In this document: positions 46,706 to 57,725 of the stretch, in pieces
How positions within the stretch are numbered: position 1 is the first letter of the stretch
How the letters are laid out: the number at the start of each line of letters is the position of its first letter
Assembly: GCA_023935145.1 (NCBI GenBank)
Contig: CM043701.1
Span: 74,336,817-74,400,816, forward strand
DNA length: 64,000 nucleotides
Direction of reading: 5' to 3'
DNA from: Bretschneidera sinensis
Lineage: Eukaryota; Streptophyta; Magnoliopsida; Brassicales; Akaniaceae
Notes under the pieces: generated by a model
What the model was told of the DNA's origin: nothing
What the model saw: the letters and a program-made list of their open reading frames with translations, nothing else
Databases searched by the model: none
Position numbers and translations under genes: made by a program

Positions 46706-46752
46706 CTACAAGCTTTCATAGTTTTTCAAACCCATTATCATTCTAATTCTAT
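46625..46752 (-). repeat. Triple 42-43 bp tandem repeat at the end of pol in B
   Basis: Three copies begin AAGCTTTCATAGTTTT on the plus strand (46625, 46667 and 46710). The copy at 46710-46752 encodes the pol terminus (RMIMGLKNYESL, stop at 46708-46706); the other two lie in the spacer. Confidence 0.9.
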
Positions 46753-48380
46753 AAAATTTATCTCTATTCAAAGGTTTTATAAGAATATAAGCAATTTGAT
46801 CTTTTAAGGGAATGAACTCTAGTTTAATATCACCATTTTGAGCATGATCTGTTATAAAGTAATGTCTAATCTCAATATGTTTGGTTCAAGAATACTGAAT
46901 TGGGTTTTTAGCTAGGTTGATAGAACTAGTGTTATCATAATGAATTGAAATATTTTTAAAACACATTCCATAATCTTTTAGTTTTTGTTTCATCCATAAA
47001 ACTTATGCACAACAATTAGAGGCGACCACATATTCTGCTTCGATGGTTGATAGTGCAACTGGATTTTGTTTCTTTGAAAACCAAGAAGTTAACATACCTT
47101 CTAGAAATTGGAATGTACCATTAGTACATTTTCTATTTAATCTACAACCAGCAAAATCAACATTCGAGTACCCAACAAGCTCAAAAGGTGATTTTCTAGA
47201 ATACTATAAGCCTAGATTTTGAGTACTATGTAAGTATCTTAAATTTTTTTTCACAGAAACAATAAGTGATTCTTTAGGGTTAGCTTGGAATCTAGCACAC
47301 ATGCATACACTAAACGTTATATCGGGTCTACTAGTAGTTAAATATAGTAAAGCCCATATCATGATTCTATAAGTCTTAGTGTTTACACACTTACCTCCCT
47401 CATCCAAGTCAAGTTTTGTAGAGGTGCTCATGGGAGTCCCAATAGATTTTGAATTCTCCATCTCAAATCTTTTTACCAAGTTTTTTTTTATGTATTTGTA
47501 TTGGTTGATGACGATTCCTCCCTTAATTTGTTTGATTTTAAGACCAAGGAAGTAGTTGAGTTCTCCCATCATGCTCATTTCAAACCCACCTTGCATACAC
47601 TTAGCAAACTCTTGACATATGGATTCATTAAAAGCACCAAATATAATATCATCAAAATATATTTGGACTAAGAGTATATCATGTTTGTGAGCTTTTGTAA
47701 AAAGATTTATATCTATTTTTTCTCTTGTAAAACCATTTTCAAGTAAAAACTTGCTTACCTTTCATACCATGCCCTTGGAGCTTAGCTGGACCCATAAAAG
47801 GGCTTTAGAAACCTTATAGACATAGTTTGGAAGATTAGGATCTTCAAAATCAAGATGTTCAACATAAACCTATTCTTCAATAAAACCATTTAAAAATGCA
47901 CTTTTCACATCCATTTGAAATATCTTGAAAATTTTAAAGCGTGCAAAAGGCTTGTTTGGTACTCATTTTTTCTTAAGAAAAAGTGGCTTTAATCCCACTT
48001 TAAGTGGGTACCAAAAAATCCCAAAAGCTAGCAACATATGAATAGCTTCTAATCTAGTTACGAGCGCATAGCTCTCATCAAAGTCTATTCATTATTTTTT
48101 ATTGTAACCCTTAGCAACAATTCTAGCCCTATTCCTAGTCACAATTCCATTTTCATCCATTTTGTTTATGATTACCCAGTTAGTTCCTATGATAGTATGA
48201 TTCTTAGGTCTAGGAACTAAAGTCTACATTTTATTTCTTTCAAATTGATTTAACTCTTCTTGCATAGCATTTATCCAATCAACATCATTTTTAGCTTCAA
48301 CAAAAGTATTAGTTTTTACTTGAGATAATTAAGCTACACAATTAAAAATATTTCTCATAGAAGATCAAGTTCTTTCCCTT
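46709..48380 (-). pseudogene. Element B reverse transcriptase and RNase H, broken
   Basis: Pieces read from high to low coordinates: the RT start (NHTIIGTNW-like region near 48200), FKIFQMDVKSAFLNGFIEE near 47900, YFDD in place of YVDD (47659-47648), and MMGELNYFLGLKIKQIKGG (47596-47204), then RNase H to 46709. Many stops are present. A 72-bp fold-back MITE interrupts the RT at 47950-48021. Confidence 0.85.
47950..48021. mobile_element. 72-bp fold-back MITE in the RT of element B
   Basis: It is flanked by CAAAAG on both sides (47944-47949 and 48022-48027). The ends are inverted (GTTTGGTACTC on the left, GGGTACCAAA on the right), and a second inner inverted pair (AAGTGGCTTTAA, CCCACTTTAAG) is present. 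Removing it and one CAAAAG restores the RT line MLLAFARFK, matching MLLAFACFN in element A, which proves it is an insertion. Related to 1774-1868. Confidence 0.8.
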
Positions 48381-49853
48381 TGTGAAGGATCATCAATTAC
48401 TTGGTCGATTGAGTGATAATTTACATACCTCCAATATTTGGGAAGTCCATTTCTTTGTTGACTTGTAAAAGGTTGATCAAATTTGGGAGCATCTACCTCT
48501 TGATTTGTTTGAGGTTCACTTTCCTTAGGGTTAACAATGGGAGTAGAGGTATCCACTCTTGGAATAAAATCTGCATCATCATCAATAGAGACTATTCTAC
48601 TACTGATTGGGTTAGATTCATCAAAGGCTACATTTACATATTCTTCAACCACTAGAGTTCTTTTATTAAAGACCATATAAGCTTTACTAGAGGTTGAATA
48701 TCCTATGAATATTCCTTCATCGGTCTTAGAGTCAAATTTACCTAAATTAGTTTTATTGTTATTTAGGATGAAACATTTGCAACCAAAAGCACGAAAATAA
48801 GAGATATTAAGCTTTTTACCTTTCTATAGTATGGAGTTTTGTCAAGCATAAGCCTAATTAATACTCTATTTAAAACATAGCAATAATCATTTATGGCTTC
48901 TGCCCAAAAGTATTTTGGTAAACTATTTTCACAAATCATAGTTCTTGTAAATTCTTTTAGAATTCTATTTTTCTTCTCAACAACACCATTTTGTTGAGGA
49001 GTTCTAGGGGTTGAAAAGTTATGATCAATTCCATTTTCATCACAAAATTTTGAAAAAATTTGGTTTTCAAATTCTTTTCTATGATTACTTCCAATACTTG
49101 AAATAAAAGTTCTTTTTTCATTTTGAACCTTCTTGCAAAAGTTTACAAAACCTTTATAGGCTTCATCCTTATGAGCAATAAAAATAACAAAGGTATATCT
49201 TGAATAATCATCAACAATAACAAGAGAATATTAATGGCCACCTAGACTAAAAGTGCTTATTGGACCAATCAAGTCAATATGCAAAAGCTCTTGTTTGTTT
49301 TCCCATTAAATAAGCATCCCAAAATTTTTCTTTTTCAAACTTGATTTTGAAAAGATCAATAACTAAATCTTTTCTTGAATTTTTTTTAATTAAGTCCATG
49401 TTCACATGACTAAGCCTTTAATGCCATAACCATGAGTTTTCACTAAAAGCGAAAAAACACTTTTTCATTTTCTGAAGGTAAAGATTATAAATCAACTAAG
49501 TAGATATTATCATGTCTTTGGCCAACAAACTTAATCTTGTTACTCTTGATTTTTATTACATGAAAATGGGAGGATTCAAATACTAATTTATTTCCTTTGT
49601 CATATAATTGGCTAATACTAAGTAAATTAGGCTTAAGACCTTGCACATATAAGACATGGTCAATAGTTGAAGAGTTTTTAGCCACTTTTCCATGCCTAAT
49701 AATATTTAACTTTATCTTATCTCCAATGGTGACGTGTTTGCCATCCCTTAGAGTTAACTCTTTGAATACACTCTGATCACCAATTATGTGCTTCAAGCAT
49801 CCACTATCAAGGTATCAATAGTCACATTTTTTTTTCTTCATGTGGAGACATAT
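48365..49853 (-). pseudogene. Element B protease and integrase, broken
   Basis: After the gag TAG the same frame reads ICLHMKKKKCDY*YLDSGC, with the protease DSG present. The 49796-49485 piece follows with KHIIGDQSVFKELTLRDGKH and LKPNLLSISQLYDKGNK. The integrase zinc region and core (49440-48700) are broken by stops. The C-terminal part (48676-48365) has VFNKRTLVVEEYVNVAFDES. Confidence 0.8.
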
Positions 49854-51846
49854 CTACATTGTATATGGATACACAATAGCACTTTTAGGTACCTAAAATT
49901 TCTTGAGTCATTTGGGGTTAGTCCTAAAAAAATACAGCTCCTTTTGGAGACCCATACTTTCTTAACATTATAAGGTGCTCTATAATTTTAGACATGTTGA
50001 TGATGCATGATCCTAGGATGATAGTCATAAAATTTTCTAGGATATCTTGAATATGCATATCTATCATTCACTGGATGAACATTCTTAGGATACATGTTTC
50101 TAGCATAGGAGTTATAAACATACATATTATCTCTAGGGTATGCATGATAACTATTTCTAGGATATGCATTCCTAAAATGTGAATTTCTTGAATATGTATT
50201 CCTAGCATTTTTATTTATAGGATGAGCATACATATGTGCATAAGTATTTCTAGGATTTCTATTCCTAGCATAAGCATTTGAATTCTTTGCATTGGGATTT
50301 TAATTTGCATTATTAAGCTTACTAGCATTTTTTAAAGGAAAATTTTCAACATTGCTAAAAGCCTTAGAAGTGGAGGCATTCACACATGTTGCTTTCACAA
50401 AGAAAGTCTCTTTATTTTTTTTTGTTTGCCCAATGGAGAATAACCTAAACTAGATTTTTCTCTACTCATTCTTTGGCAAGTTAGCACTTCATCTAGTTTT
50501 TCTTTTCCAAGAATAAACCTAGATATAGTGTTATTTAATTCTATCACTTTCTTTTTCAAATCATCATTTTCATTTTTCAAGGTGTTAAGTGATGAGTTAT
50601 CAAGGTCTTAAGGAAAGTTTTTTTTTTCTTCTTTTAGAGCTTCCATCTCCTTAGAGAGCGATGAGACTTGCTTTTTGAGAGCCATGTTTTTTGAATCAAA
50701 TTTCTTTAATTACATATGCATTTCAATTATTGTCTCAATCAATTCCTCATTACTACTATCATTATCATTAGTAGGGGAAAAACTAGTTACCTCACTTTTG
50801 TCATTGATTTCCATCAAGCAAAGGTTGGAAATCTCTTCATAGTTGATTTCACTATCCGAGATGTCCTCATCATCATCACTCTATGTTGTAGCAACCATGG
50901 CTTTCTTCTTAAAGTTTTTGTACGGTTTGTTTATTGTAGGGGAATCCGCCTTGATGTGCCCGAGTTTCTTGCAACCAAAACACACCATAGGTTTCCTTTT
51001 TGTGAAGTTCTTTGTGTGAGGCTTCTTGCTCTTCTTCAAGAACTTGTGAAATCTTTTAGTGATGAGAGTTATCTCTCCATCTTCTTCACTACTCTCACTT
51101 ACTTCCGCTTCTTATACTTTCTTTCTTATAGTAGCTTTGAGAGCAATGAATTTTTTTTTCTTTGAATCTTCATTGTTTATATATTTACTTATTTCCTCCA
51201 TCTCATAGGTCAATAGAGAGCCAAGAAGAGTTTCTATTTCAAGAATGTCAAGGTTTTTGGATTCCTTGATTGCCGGCTTCTTTGCTTGCCAGTTTAGTGG
51301 CAACGATCTAAGAATCTTTCTTGTTAGCTCACGCTCCTCAATGTTCCTACCAAGAAGTTTTAAATAATTAATAATGCTAGTGAAACGAGAATACATTTCA
51401 GATATAGTTTCAGTAGGGGACATTTTAAAAGATTCATATTAGGAAATTAACATATCCATTTTTGTTTTCTTTACTTCGCTAGTGCCCTCATATATAACTT
51501 GAAGTTTTTCCCAAATTTCTTTTGTTGAATCACATGCTAAAATTTTATTATATTCATTTAAGTCTAATGCACAATGTAATATTCTAGTAGCTCTACTATT
51601 TAGAGACATCATTCTATAATCCACTTCATCAAACTCAGTTTTGAGTTTAGGCATTGTATGAGTAACTTCTCCAATAGTTACATCATATGTAGGAATTCTA
51701 GGTCATTCTTCAATGATCCTCCACAAATTATAATCTTATCCTTCAACAAAGATTTTCATTCTATTTTTCTAATAATTATAATTTGTTCCATTGAACAAAG
51801 GAGATTTAGTATAAGAGTGTCATTCAGTGCAACTATTGTTAGCCAT
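49854..51846 (-). pseudogene. Element B gag, broken
   Basis: The start MANNSCTE at 51846 is followed by a stop and then recognisable SIRE-type gag (MSLNSRATRILHCALDLNEY, MSPTETISEMYSRF, LLGRNIEERELTRKIL). The zinc knuckle reads CFGCKKLGHIKADS: the last Cys is Ser. A coiled-coil-like segment and the Arg-Asn repeat region (50290-49990) follow. Gag ends YPYTM at an in-frame TAG (49856-49854). Confidence 0.85.
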
Positions 51847-51889
51847 CAGATCAGTTCAAAGGATTTTAAGCCATAAAATTGAGAACGAG

Positions 51890-51901
51890 ACTCTGGTACC
51901 A
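51890..51901 (-). promoter_or_regulatory. Primer-binding site of element B
   Basis: On the minus strand TGGTACCAGAGT lies two bases after the LTR end; it is one or two bases from TGGTATCAGAGC, the initiator-tRNA site. Confidence 0.85.
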
Positions 51902-51903
51902 AT

Positions 51904-53133
51904 TGTAGACTAAGGTCTAAACCCAAGAAGGGGGTGAATTGGGTTTTAAAACCTTTTGCACAACAAACAAGTTTTAAATACTTTTCAAGCACACAAAAGA
52001 GTAACAAGTATAATAGAGTTGAAAGTAAAGATATAAGGAAAAGAATATGTAAACACCATTTATTGTGGTTCGACAATATCAGATTTCTCTGACCTTATGT
52101 CCACTCTCTTTAAAGAACCTCTTTGAAGCAATCCACTAATAACTCAAACAACTTCACGGGTGTTTCCCAAACTGAACACGATCTCTTTCGATTAAAGAAT
52201 TCTTTTATAAGAGTGTATAACTCCTAAATACTCTAAGAGTTACACCAACCCTTCCTCTTTACAATGATTGGAAATTTAATAAACAAGAACAAGAGAGAAT
52301 TTGTGTTTAATGCTCTTGCAAAGAAGAATGTTCTCTCTTAGAAGTACAAAGCTTTTAAGGATGGCTCATAAAACTTTTTTGAAAGCTTTGAATGATATGA
52401 AATGATAGGATGAAGATTAATTACTCAAGAGTTGTTATATTTTCTGATTATGATGGGTTTTTATAGTTAAAAAACCCACTGGCAGTTAATGACTCAAAAA
52501 TCATATTTGGGAGTGGTTTGGTGCATTTATTGCACTAAATGACGCTTCAGATATGAAATATTACCATTATTTTTGAACGTTCAGTCGTTTGGATTCTCAT
52601 TTCAAAATTAAATTTGTTTTAGGTTCTTCATTCAGTCAACTAAAATGTTTGTTCAGTCGACTGAATCAAAAGGCAGAAAGTTTCTGAGTTTCATTTAGTC
52701 CTCTGAAAGAAATCATTTAGTTAACTGGGTTTATTCAGTCAACTGAATAACTTATTTAGTTGATTGAATAAAATTTAATAGACTGAATGGATTCATTCAG
52801 TTGACTGGATGACATGAGACAGTGAAATGTGTTCTTATTTTTTTTTTTATAGGACCAGGTCCAGTCAAAAAATTTTTGCTAAAACATTTTATAAGTAGAA
52901 TGAGCCACATTTAAAGCTAGGTATTGAAATTAGAGATTTAAAACTTTAATTTGATTACCTTAGAGACTATTCTAAGTCTTTGATTTCTTTTAATATTTCT
53001 CTAAGATGTGTTCTTGTGAGTTTTGTGACTTGTCCTTGATCTGAGTATTATTTGCAGCTTCAACACTTAGATAAAATTGTTAGTATAGTTAAAACTGTGT
53101 TTTGTCATAACTAAAATCAAATAAGAGTCAACA
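51904..53133 (-). repeat. 5' LTR of element B
   Basis: On the minus strand it runs TGTTGACTC ... AGTCTACA. Palindromes lie at 52577-52812 with TTCAGTCGACTGAA-type arms. Paired with 42893-44097; the two differ at many sites. Confidence 0.88.
52577..52812. repeat. AGTCGACT palindrome array, 5' LTR of B
   Basis: About eight units, for example TTCAGTCGACTGAA, TTCAGTTGACTGG and TTCAGTCAACTGAA, in U3. Confidence 0.75.
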
Positions 53134-54979
53134 AATAAATACAATGAAATTTTGGCTTGTGAATTGGCTAAGAAAATTCAGGATAAACTCCAAGTTACAT
53201 ATGAAAGTACTAATCAAGTTAAGAGATCTAAAATTTATAGATTAGTATCACATTATGAAGCTTTTAAAATGTCTCCAACCGAATTAATTTTTGAAATGTA
53301 TTCTCAGTTTACTAACATTATTAATGATTTGAAGCTTCTTGGTAAAGTTTATGATAACAGTGAGTTGGTAAGGAAAATCCTTAAGTCTTTGCCGAAAACT
53401 TGGGAATCAAAGATGATGGAAATTGAGGAAGCTAAGGACCTAGACAACCTCAACAGTGACGCTCTTTTTGGATCATTATTGACCATGAAATGAATATCAT
53501 CAACAATGAGGTTGATGATGAGACTAAAAAGAAGAAGACTATTGCTCTCAAGTCCATAACAAGTAGGCAAGTAGAAGACATGATGATGATGAAATCATTA
53601 AAGAAGATGAAGACATTACTCTTATCACCAAAAAGTTTTAAAAGTATTTAATGCTTAAGAAAAACTCAAACAAGAGGGCTCATGCCAAAGAAGATTTGAT
53701 TAAGAATGATAAAATAATTTTCTTTGGATGCAAACATCCCAAACACATCAAGGTGGATAGTCTTGTGGCAAAGAAGCCCTACAAGAACCTCAAGAAGAAA
53801 GCAATGGTGGCTACCATTGGGAGTGATGATGAGGAAGCAGATTCCGAGGATGAAGATGTTTACTACGAGATTGCCAACCTTTTCTTGATGGAAATAGATG
53901 ATGAACATGAGGTAACCAATTCTCTTGATATCGATAATTATCATGAAAAATCATATGATGATTTACTTGAAGCATTCAATGAATTGCATGATGAGCTTAA
54001 GAAATTAGGAGTTAAAAATGTGTCTCTCAAGAAAATGGTTGCAATTCTCTCTAAAGAAATGAAAGTTTTAAAAGAACAAAATGGAAAACTATATTTAGAG
54101 ATTGGCAAATCATCACAAGATACTTTGAAAAATGAATTAGCCTTTGAAAATTTTTTTTTATTAAGTTAGACAACACTATTGCTAGACTTGTGAAAGGAAA
54201 ATAAAAGCTAGATGAAGTGTTGGCATGCCAAAGGATGGGTGGAGACAAATTCGGTTTGGGATATTCTCCTATGAATAAGCAAAAATCCAATGAAACAATC
54301 TTTGTGAAAGCAAAAAATGTTAATGAGACTTCTAACTCTTAGCCTCCTAGCAAAGCTCATAATGCATCATTTAAGAATGCTAGAAAGTCCCATGATATTT
54401 CTAGAAATGCAAAGAAATCTTCTAATGTTAATGCTTCTCATAAAAAATGCTCATTCTAGACATTCTCATGATAAAAATGCATATACTAGAAATTCATATA
54501 TTCATTCTAGAGATTTATATGTTCATTCTAGAAATTCATATGCTAGAAATGCATATTTTAGAAATGCAAATGCTAGGAATGCTCACTCTAGAAATACATA
54601 TGATAAAAATGGTCATTCTAGAAATTCATATGCTAGGAATGCATTCTCTAGAAATGATTATAATTCTTATCATAGAAATGATATGTATATGCATAATAAC
54701 TATGAATATAATTCTAGATACATGTACTTTAGGAATGCTAGATATGATAAATTCTTCTATCATAGGAATGACAGATTTTCTTATCCTAGATATCCTATAA
54801 ACTATCATGATTATCATTCTAGGATTATGCGTCATACATATCAATACAAGAATAAAACAAATTATGGATTTAAGCAGCTATGGGTTCCAAAAGGATCCAT
54901 ATTTTCAAGTACTAACCCTAAAGGTCCCTAGAAATTTTGGGTACCTAAGAGTTATATTGTAAATCCCTTTATGATGTAG
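53134..54979 (+). pseudogene. Element C gag, 3' piece
   Basis: It starts in register with the 42892 piece (YNEILACELAKKIQ). It includes MSPTELIFEMYSQF and LPKTWESKMMEIEEAK. The zinc knuckle has decayed to FFGCKHPKHIKVDS, so two of three Cys are lost. A coiled-coil-like segment follows, then a long Arg-Asn repeat region (54440-54850) with NARNAHSRN, YARNAFSRN and similar units. Gag ends NPFMM at an in-frame TAG (54977-54979). Confidence 0.85.
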
Positions 54980-55869
54980 GTATGCCTTTATTCTATGAAA
55001 AAAGGTGATTACTTGTACCTTGATAGTAAATTCTCAAAGCACATAACCGGTGATAAAGACATCTTTGTGAACTTAACTCCAAAGGATGGTGGACATGTCA
55101 CCATTGAAGATAACACTAAGATGAAGATAAAATTGGTCATGGTAAAGTTGGTTAAGATTCCTCTACCATTGATCATGTCTTATTTGTTCAAGGTTATAAA
55201 CATAATTTACTTAGTATTAGTCAATTATGTGATAAAAGTAATAGAGTCATTTTTTAGTCTACTCATTGTCTTATAACAGGCATCAAGAGTAACAAGATCA
55301 AATTTGTTAGCCAAAGATATGAAAATGTCTATGTAGTAGACCTCAAATGTTTACCTTTAGAAAATAAAAAATGTTTTTTGCTTATAGTGAAAGCTCATGG
55401 TTATGACATAGAAGACTTGGCTATGTTAATACAGATTTAATTCAAATGCTTTCAATAAAATACCTGGCTAGTCTAAGTGGCCATCAATATGTTCTTATTA
55501 TTGTGGATGACTATTCTAGATATGCTTTTGTTATCTTTATTTCTTATAAGGATGAAGCATACCAAGGTTTTGTAAACTTTTTCGAAAAGGTTCAAAATCA
55601 AAAAAAGGCCTTGCAATCACTAGCATAATAAGTGATCATGGAAAAGAATTCGAAAATAAAAACTTTGCAAAGTATTGTGATGGTTAAGGTATTGATCAAA
55701 ATTTTTAGCCCCTAGAATCCCTCAACAAAATGGTGTTGTTGAATGGAAGAATATAGTTTTAAAAGAAATTGGTTGAACTATCCTTAGTGAAAATAATTTG
55801 CCAAAATATTTTTTGCCGAAAGCTGTAAAAACCGCTTACTATATTTTAAATAGAGTTTTGATTAGGTTC
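54980..55869 (+). pseudogene. Element C protease and partial integrase
   Basis: The frame after the TAG continues into VCLYSMKKGDYLYLDSKFSKHI. The protease site is DSK, not DSG, so it is dead. The integrase piece (55446-55628) reads LASLSGHQYVLIIVDDYSRYAFV; the zinc-binding CxxC part and the first catalytic Asp region, present in A, are missing here, pointing to an internal deletion near 55460. The reading ends in NRVLIR at the D insertion. Confidence 0.8.
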
Positions 55870-57488
55870 ATGATGAACGAATATTTGTCCTAGTATTTTG
55901 TATGTTTTTCAAGTATTTATTTACATATTTAGCTTAGGAATTTGTTACTTTGAGTTGTTTTTCATTGTTTTATAGGTTCACAAACATTTTGAAAGGAGTT
56001 TCGCTAAATTGCCAGAATTTCCCGTACAGATTAGTCATTTTTGCAGATTAAACTGTATTGATTCAGGAAGAACCAGAAGATGAGCCATATATGCTTGGAA
56101 AGATTCGGATGTCTATTTTTTGGAAAATTTTATGGATCATAAATATGAGTTTTCTAGAGAAAGTTATGGTAGTTTTAGTAGACAGAGGTCAGACTGTGGG
56201 TGATTTTAGCGTGGCAGAAGTGTCATTTTTGTGGATTAAACTGTATTGATTTAGGAAGAACCAGGAGATGAGTCATAGATGCTTGGAAAGATCTAGATAT
56301 CTATTTTCTAGAAAATTTTACAACTCATAAAAATGATTTTTCTAGAGAAAGTTATGGCGGTTTTAGTAGACAAAGGTCAGGCAGAATCGGGCTTGGACAG
56401 CAGCAGAACCGGGCCTGGAAAGCAGCAGAAGCACACGGCCCGAACATAAACCCTAGGGTGACTTTTTTGTCTACAAAGCCATCTCAATACAGCTATATAT
56501 AGGAATTTTAGACTGAGAGAAGGGGGGAGACGATGACAGTTCTTGGAGAGATATTATCAAGAGGAGTTTTGGGAGATTGAAGGAGGAGACAGTTTCTTTC
56601 ATCAAGACGGCTTATCAAGAGATTGAAGACGATGATCAATCGCTTCAAGACTTTGAGGATTCATCTTGTAATTCAGGAAAAAAATTCTATCTTTGCTTCT
56701 TTTTTCCTCCAATATGCTTGTAACCCTAATATTTGAATTCTGTGATTGGGATTTAAACATGAGCGGCTGAACGCATTGTTGGGCGTTTGGCTTAGCTGCC
56801 TTGATTGTTTTGGATATTTTGGTGGATTTAGTTTTACAAAATTTTCCAGATTATTTCTTATTCAATATAATTCATACCTTTCATTATTGCTTGTGGATTG
56901 ACCATCTATTATTGATAGTCAAGGTTAATATTTGAGATTAGGTTGAGGACAAATCATCTAGACCTAATTAAGCTTTCTTGAATAGGAATTTAAATCAGGA
57001 TTCAAATCAAATTGTGATTTAGAGGGTTGTGTTTTCCTTATACTTAATTTAACTAATTAATTGATGAACACGATCCATGGGATTTAATTAATTAGTTATA
57101 AATTGAGAATAAACACGATTAATGGCATTCTCTAGTCTTAGCAGAAATACCAATAGTCTTGGATATTGATTAATTCTTTATATTCACCAAATGTTCCAAT
57201 TCATGATTGGACAGCAAGCTAAACTCCCAATTGTTCTCATTGATTATACTCATCTCTTCATAATTCATTTTGTTTAATTTACTTAATTGTTTTTATTTCA
57301 ATTTTCTCTTCATCAATCTTTTAATTAGAGTGTTTGGGATTTAATTTCAAAGTTTGTTTTAGTAATTTAAAGAAAGTAATTTAGGATTTAAACCACTGAA
57401 ATTTCTTGAGAGATCGACCTCGAGAGTAAACTCATCGCAATACTATTTGTGATTCATGTACTTGCGAGCATTTAAAATTTGCACATCA
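55870..57488 (+). repeat. 5' LTR of element D
   Basis: The left border is the point where element C coding stops (TGATGAACG, give or take a few bases). The right end TGCACATCA lies six bases before the primer site. It contains a 188-bp tandem duplication (56034-56395) and a TATA-like TATATATAGG near 56494. The partner LTR is outside the window. Confidence 0.7.
56034..56395. repeat. 188-bp tandem duplication in the LTR of D
   Basis: GTCATTTTTG..GATTAAACTG starts both copies (56034 and 56222). They stay alignable through GTTATGG.GGTTTTAGTAGACA and AGGTCAG, then diverge. Confidence 0.85.
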
Positions 57489-57494
57489 AGTTTT

Positions 57495-57511
57495 TGGCGC
57501 CGTTGTTGGGG
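57495..57511 (+). promoter_or_regulatory. Primer-binding site of element D
   Basis: TGGCGCCGTTGTTGGGG is close to TGGCGCCGTTGCCGGGG, the site complementary to tRNA-Asp used by Athila-type elements. Confidence 0.88.
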
Positions 57512-57725
57512 AATTGGCGTTTAATTCTTTAGCTATTTTCTTTGTTTTTATTTTTATTTTTATTTCTTTTCTTTCTTTTAGGCGTAATTTTTGTTTCTTT
57601 TATTTCATCAAATTTTCTTTATTTGCTTCTTGATTTTCTTGATTTAAATTGACATTAATTTGTTTCTTGATGTTCGCTTTGTTGATTCCTGGTAGCTTAA
57701 TTTTTCTTTTGTTTTCTTCAGGTAC

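Larger units (their letters stand above)
42893..53133 (-). mobile_element. Element B: complete, decayed Sirevirus-type Copia
   Basis: It is about 10.2 kb long in minus orientation: 5' LTR 51904-53133, primer site, gag, protease, integrase, RT/RNase H, spacer, ORF3, polypurine tract and 3' LTR 42893-44097. The target duplication is AATGA (42888-42892) and AATAA (53134-53138), one base different. It lies in the gag of element C. All frames are broken. A 72-bp MITE interrupts its RT. Confidence 0.9.
53134..55869 (+). mobile_element. Element C, middle part: gag to integrase
   Basis: This is the continuation of element C after B. It covers the rest of gag, protease and the first half of integrase, and is cut by the LTR of element D in the integrase-encoding line NRVLIR. 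Confidence 0.85.
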
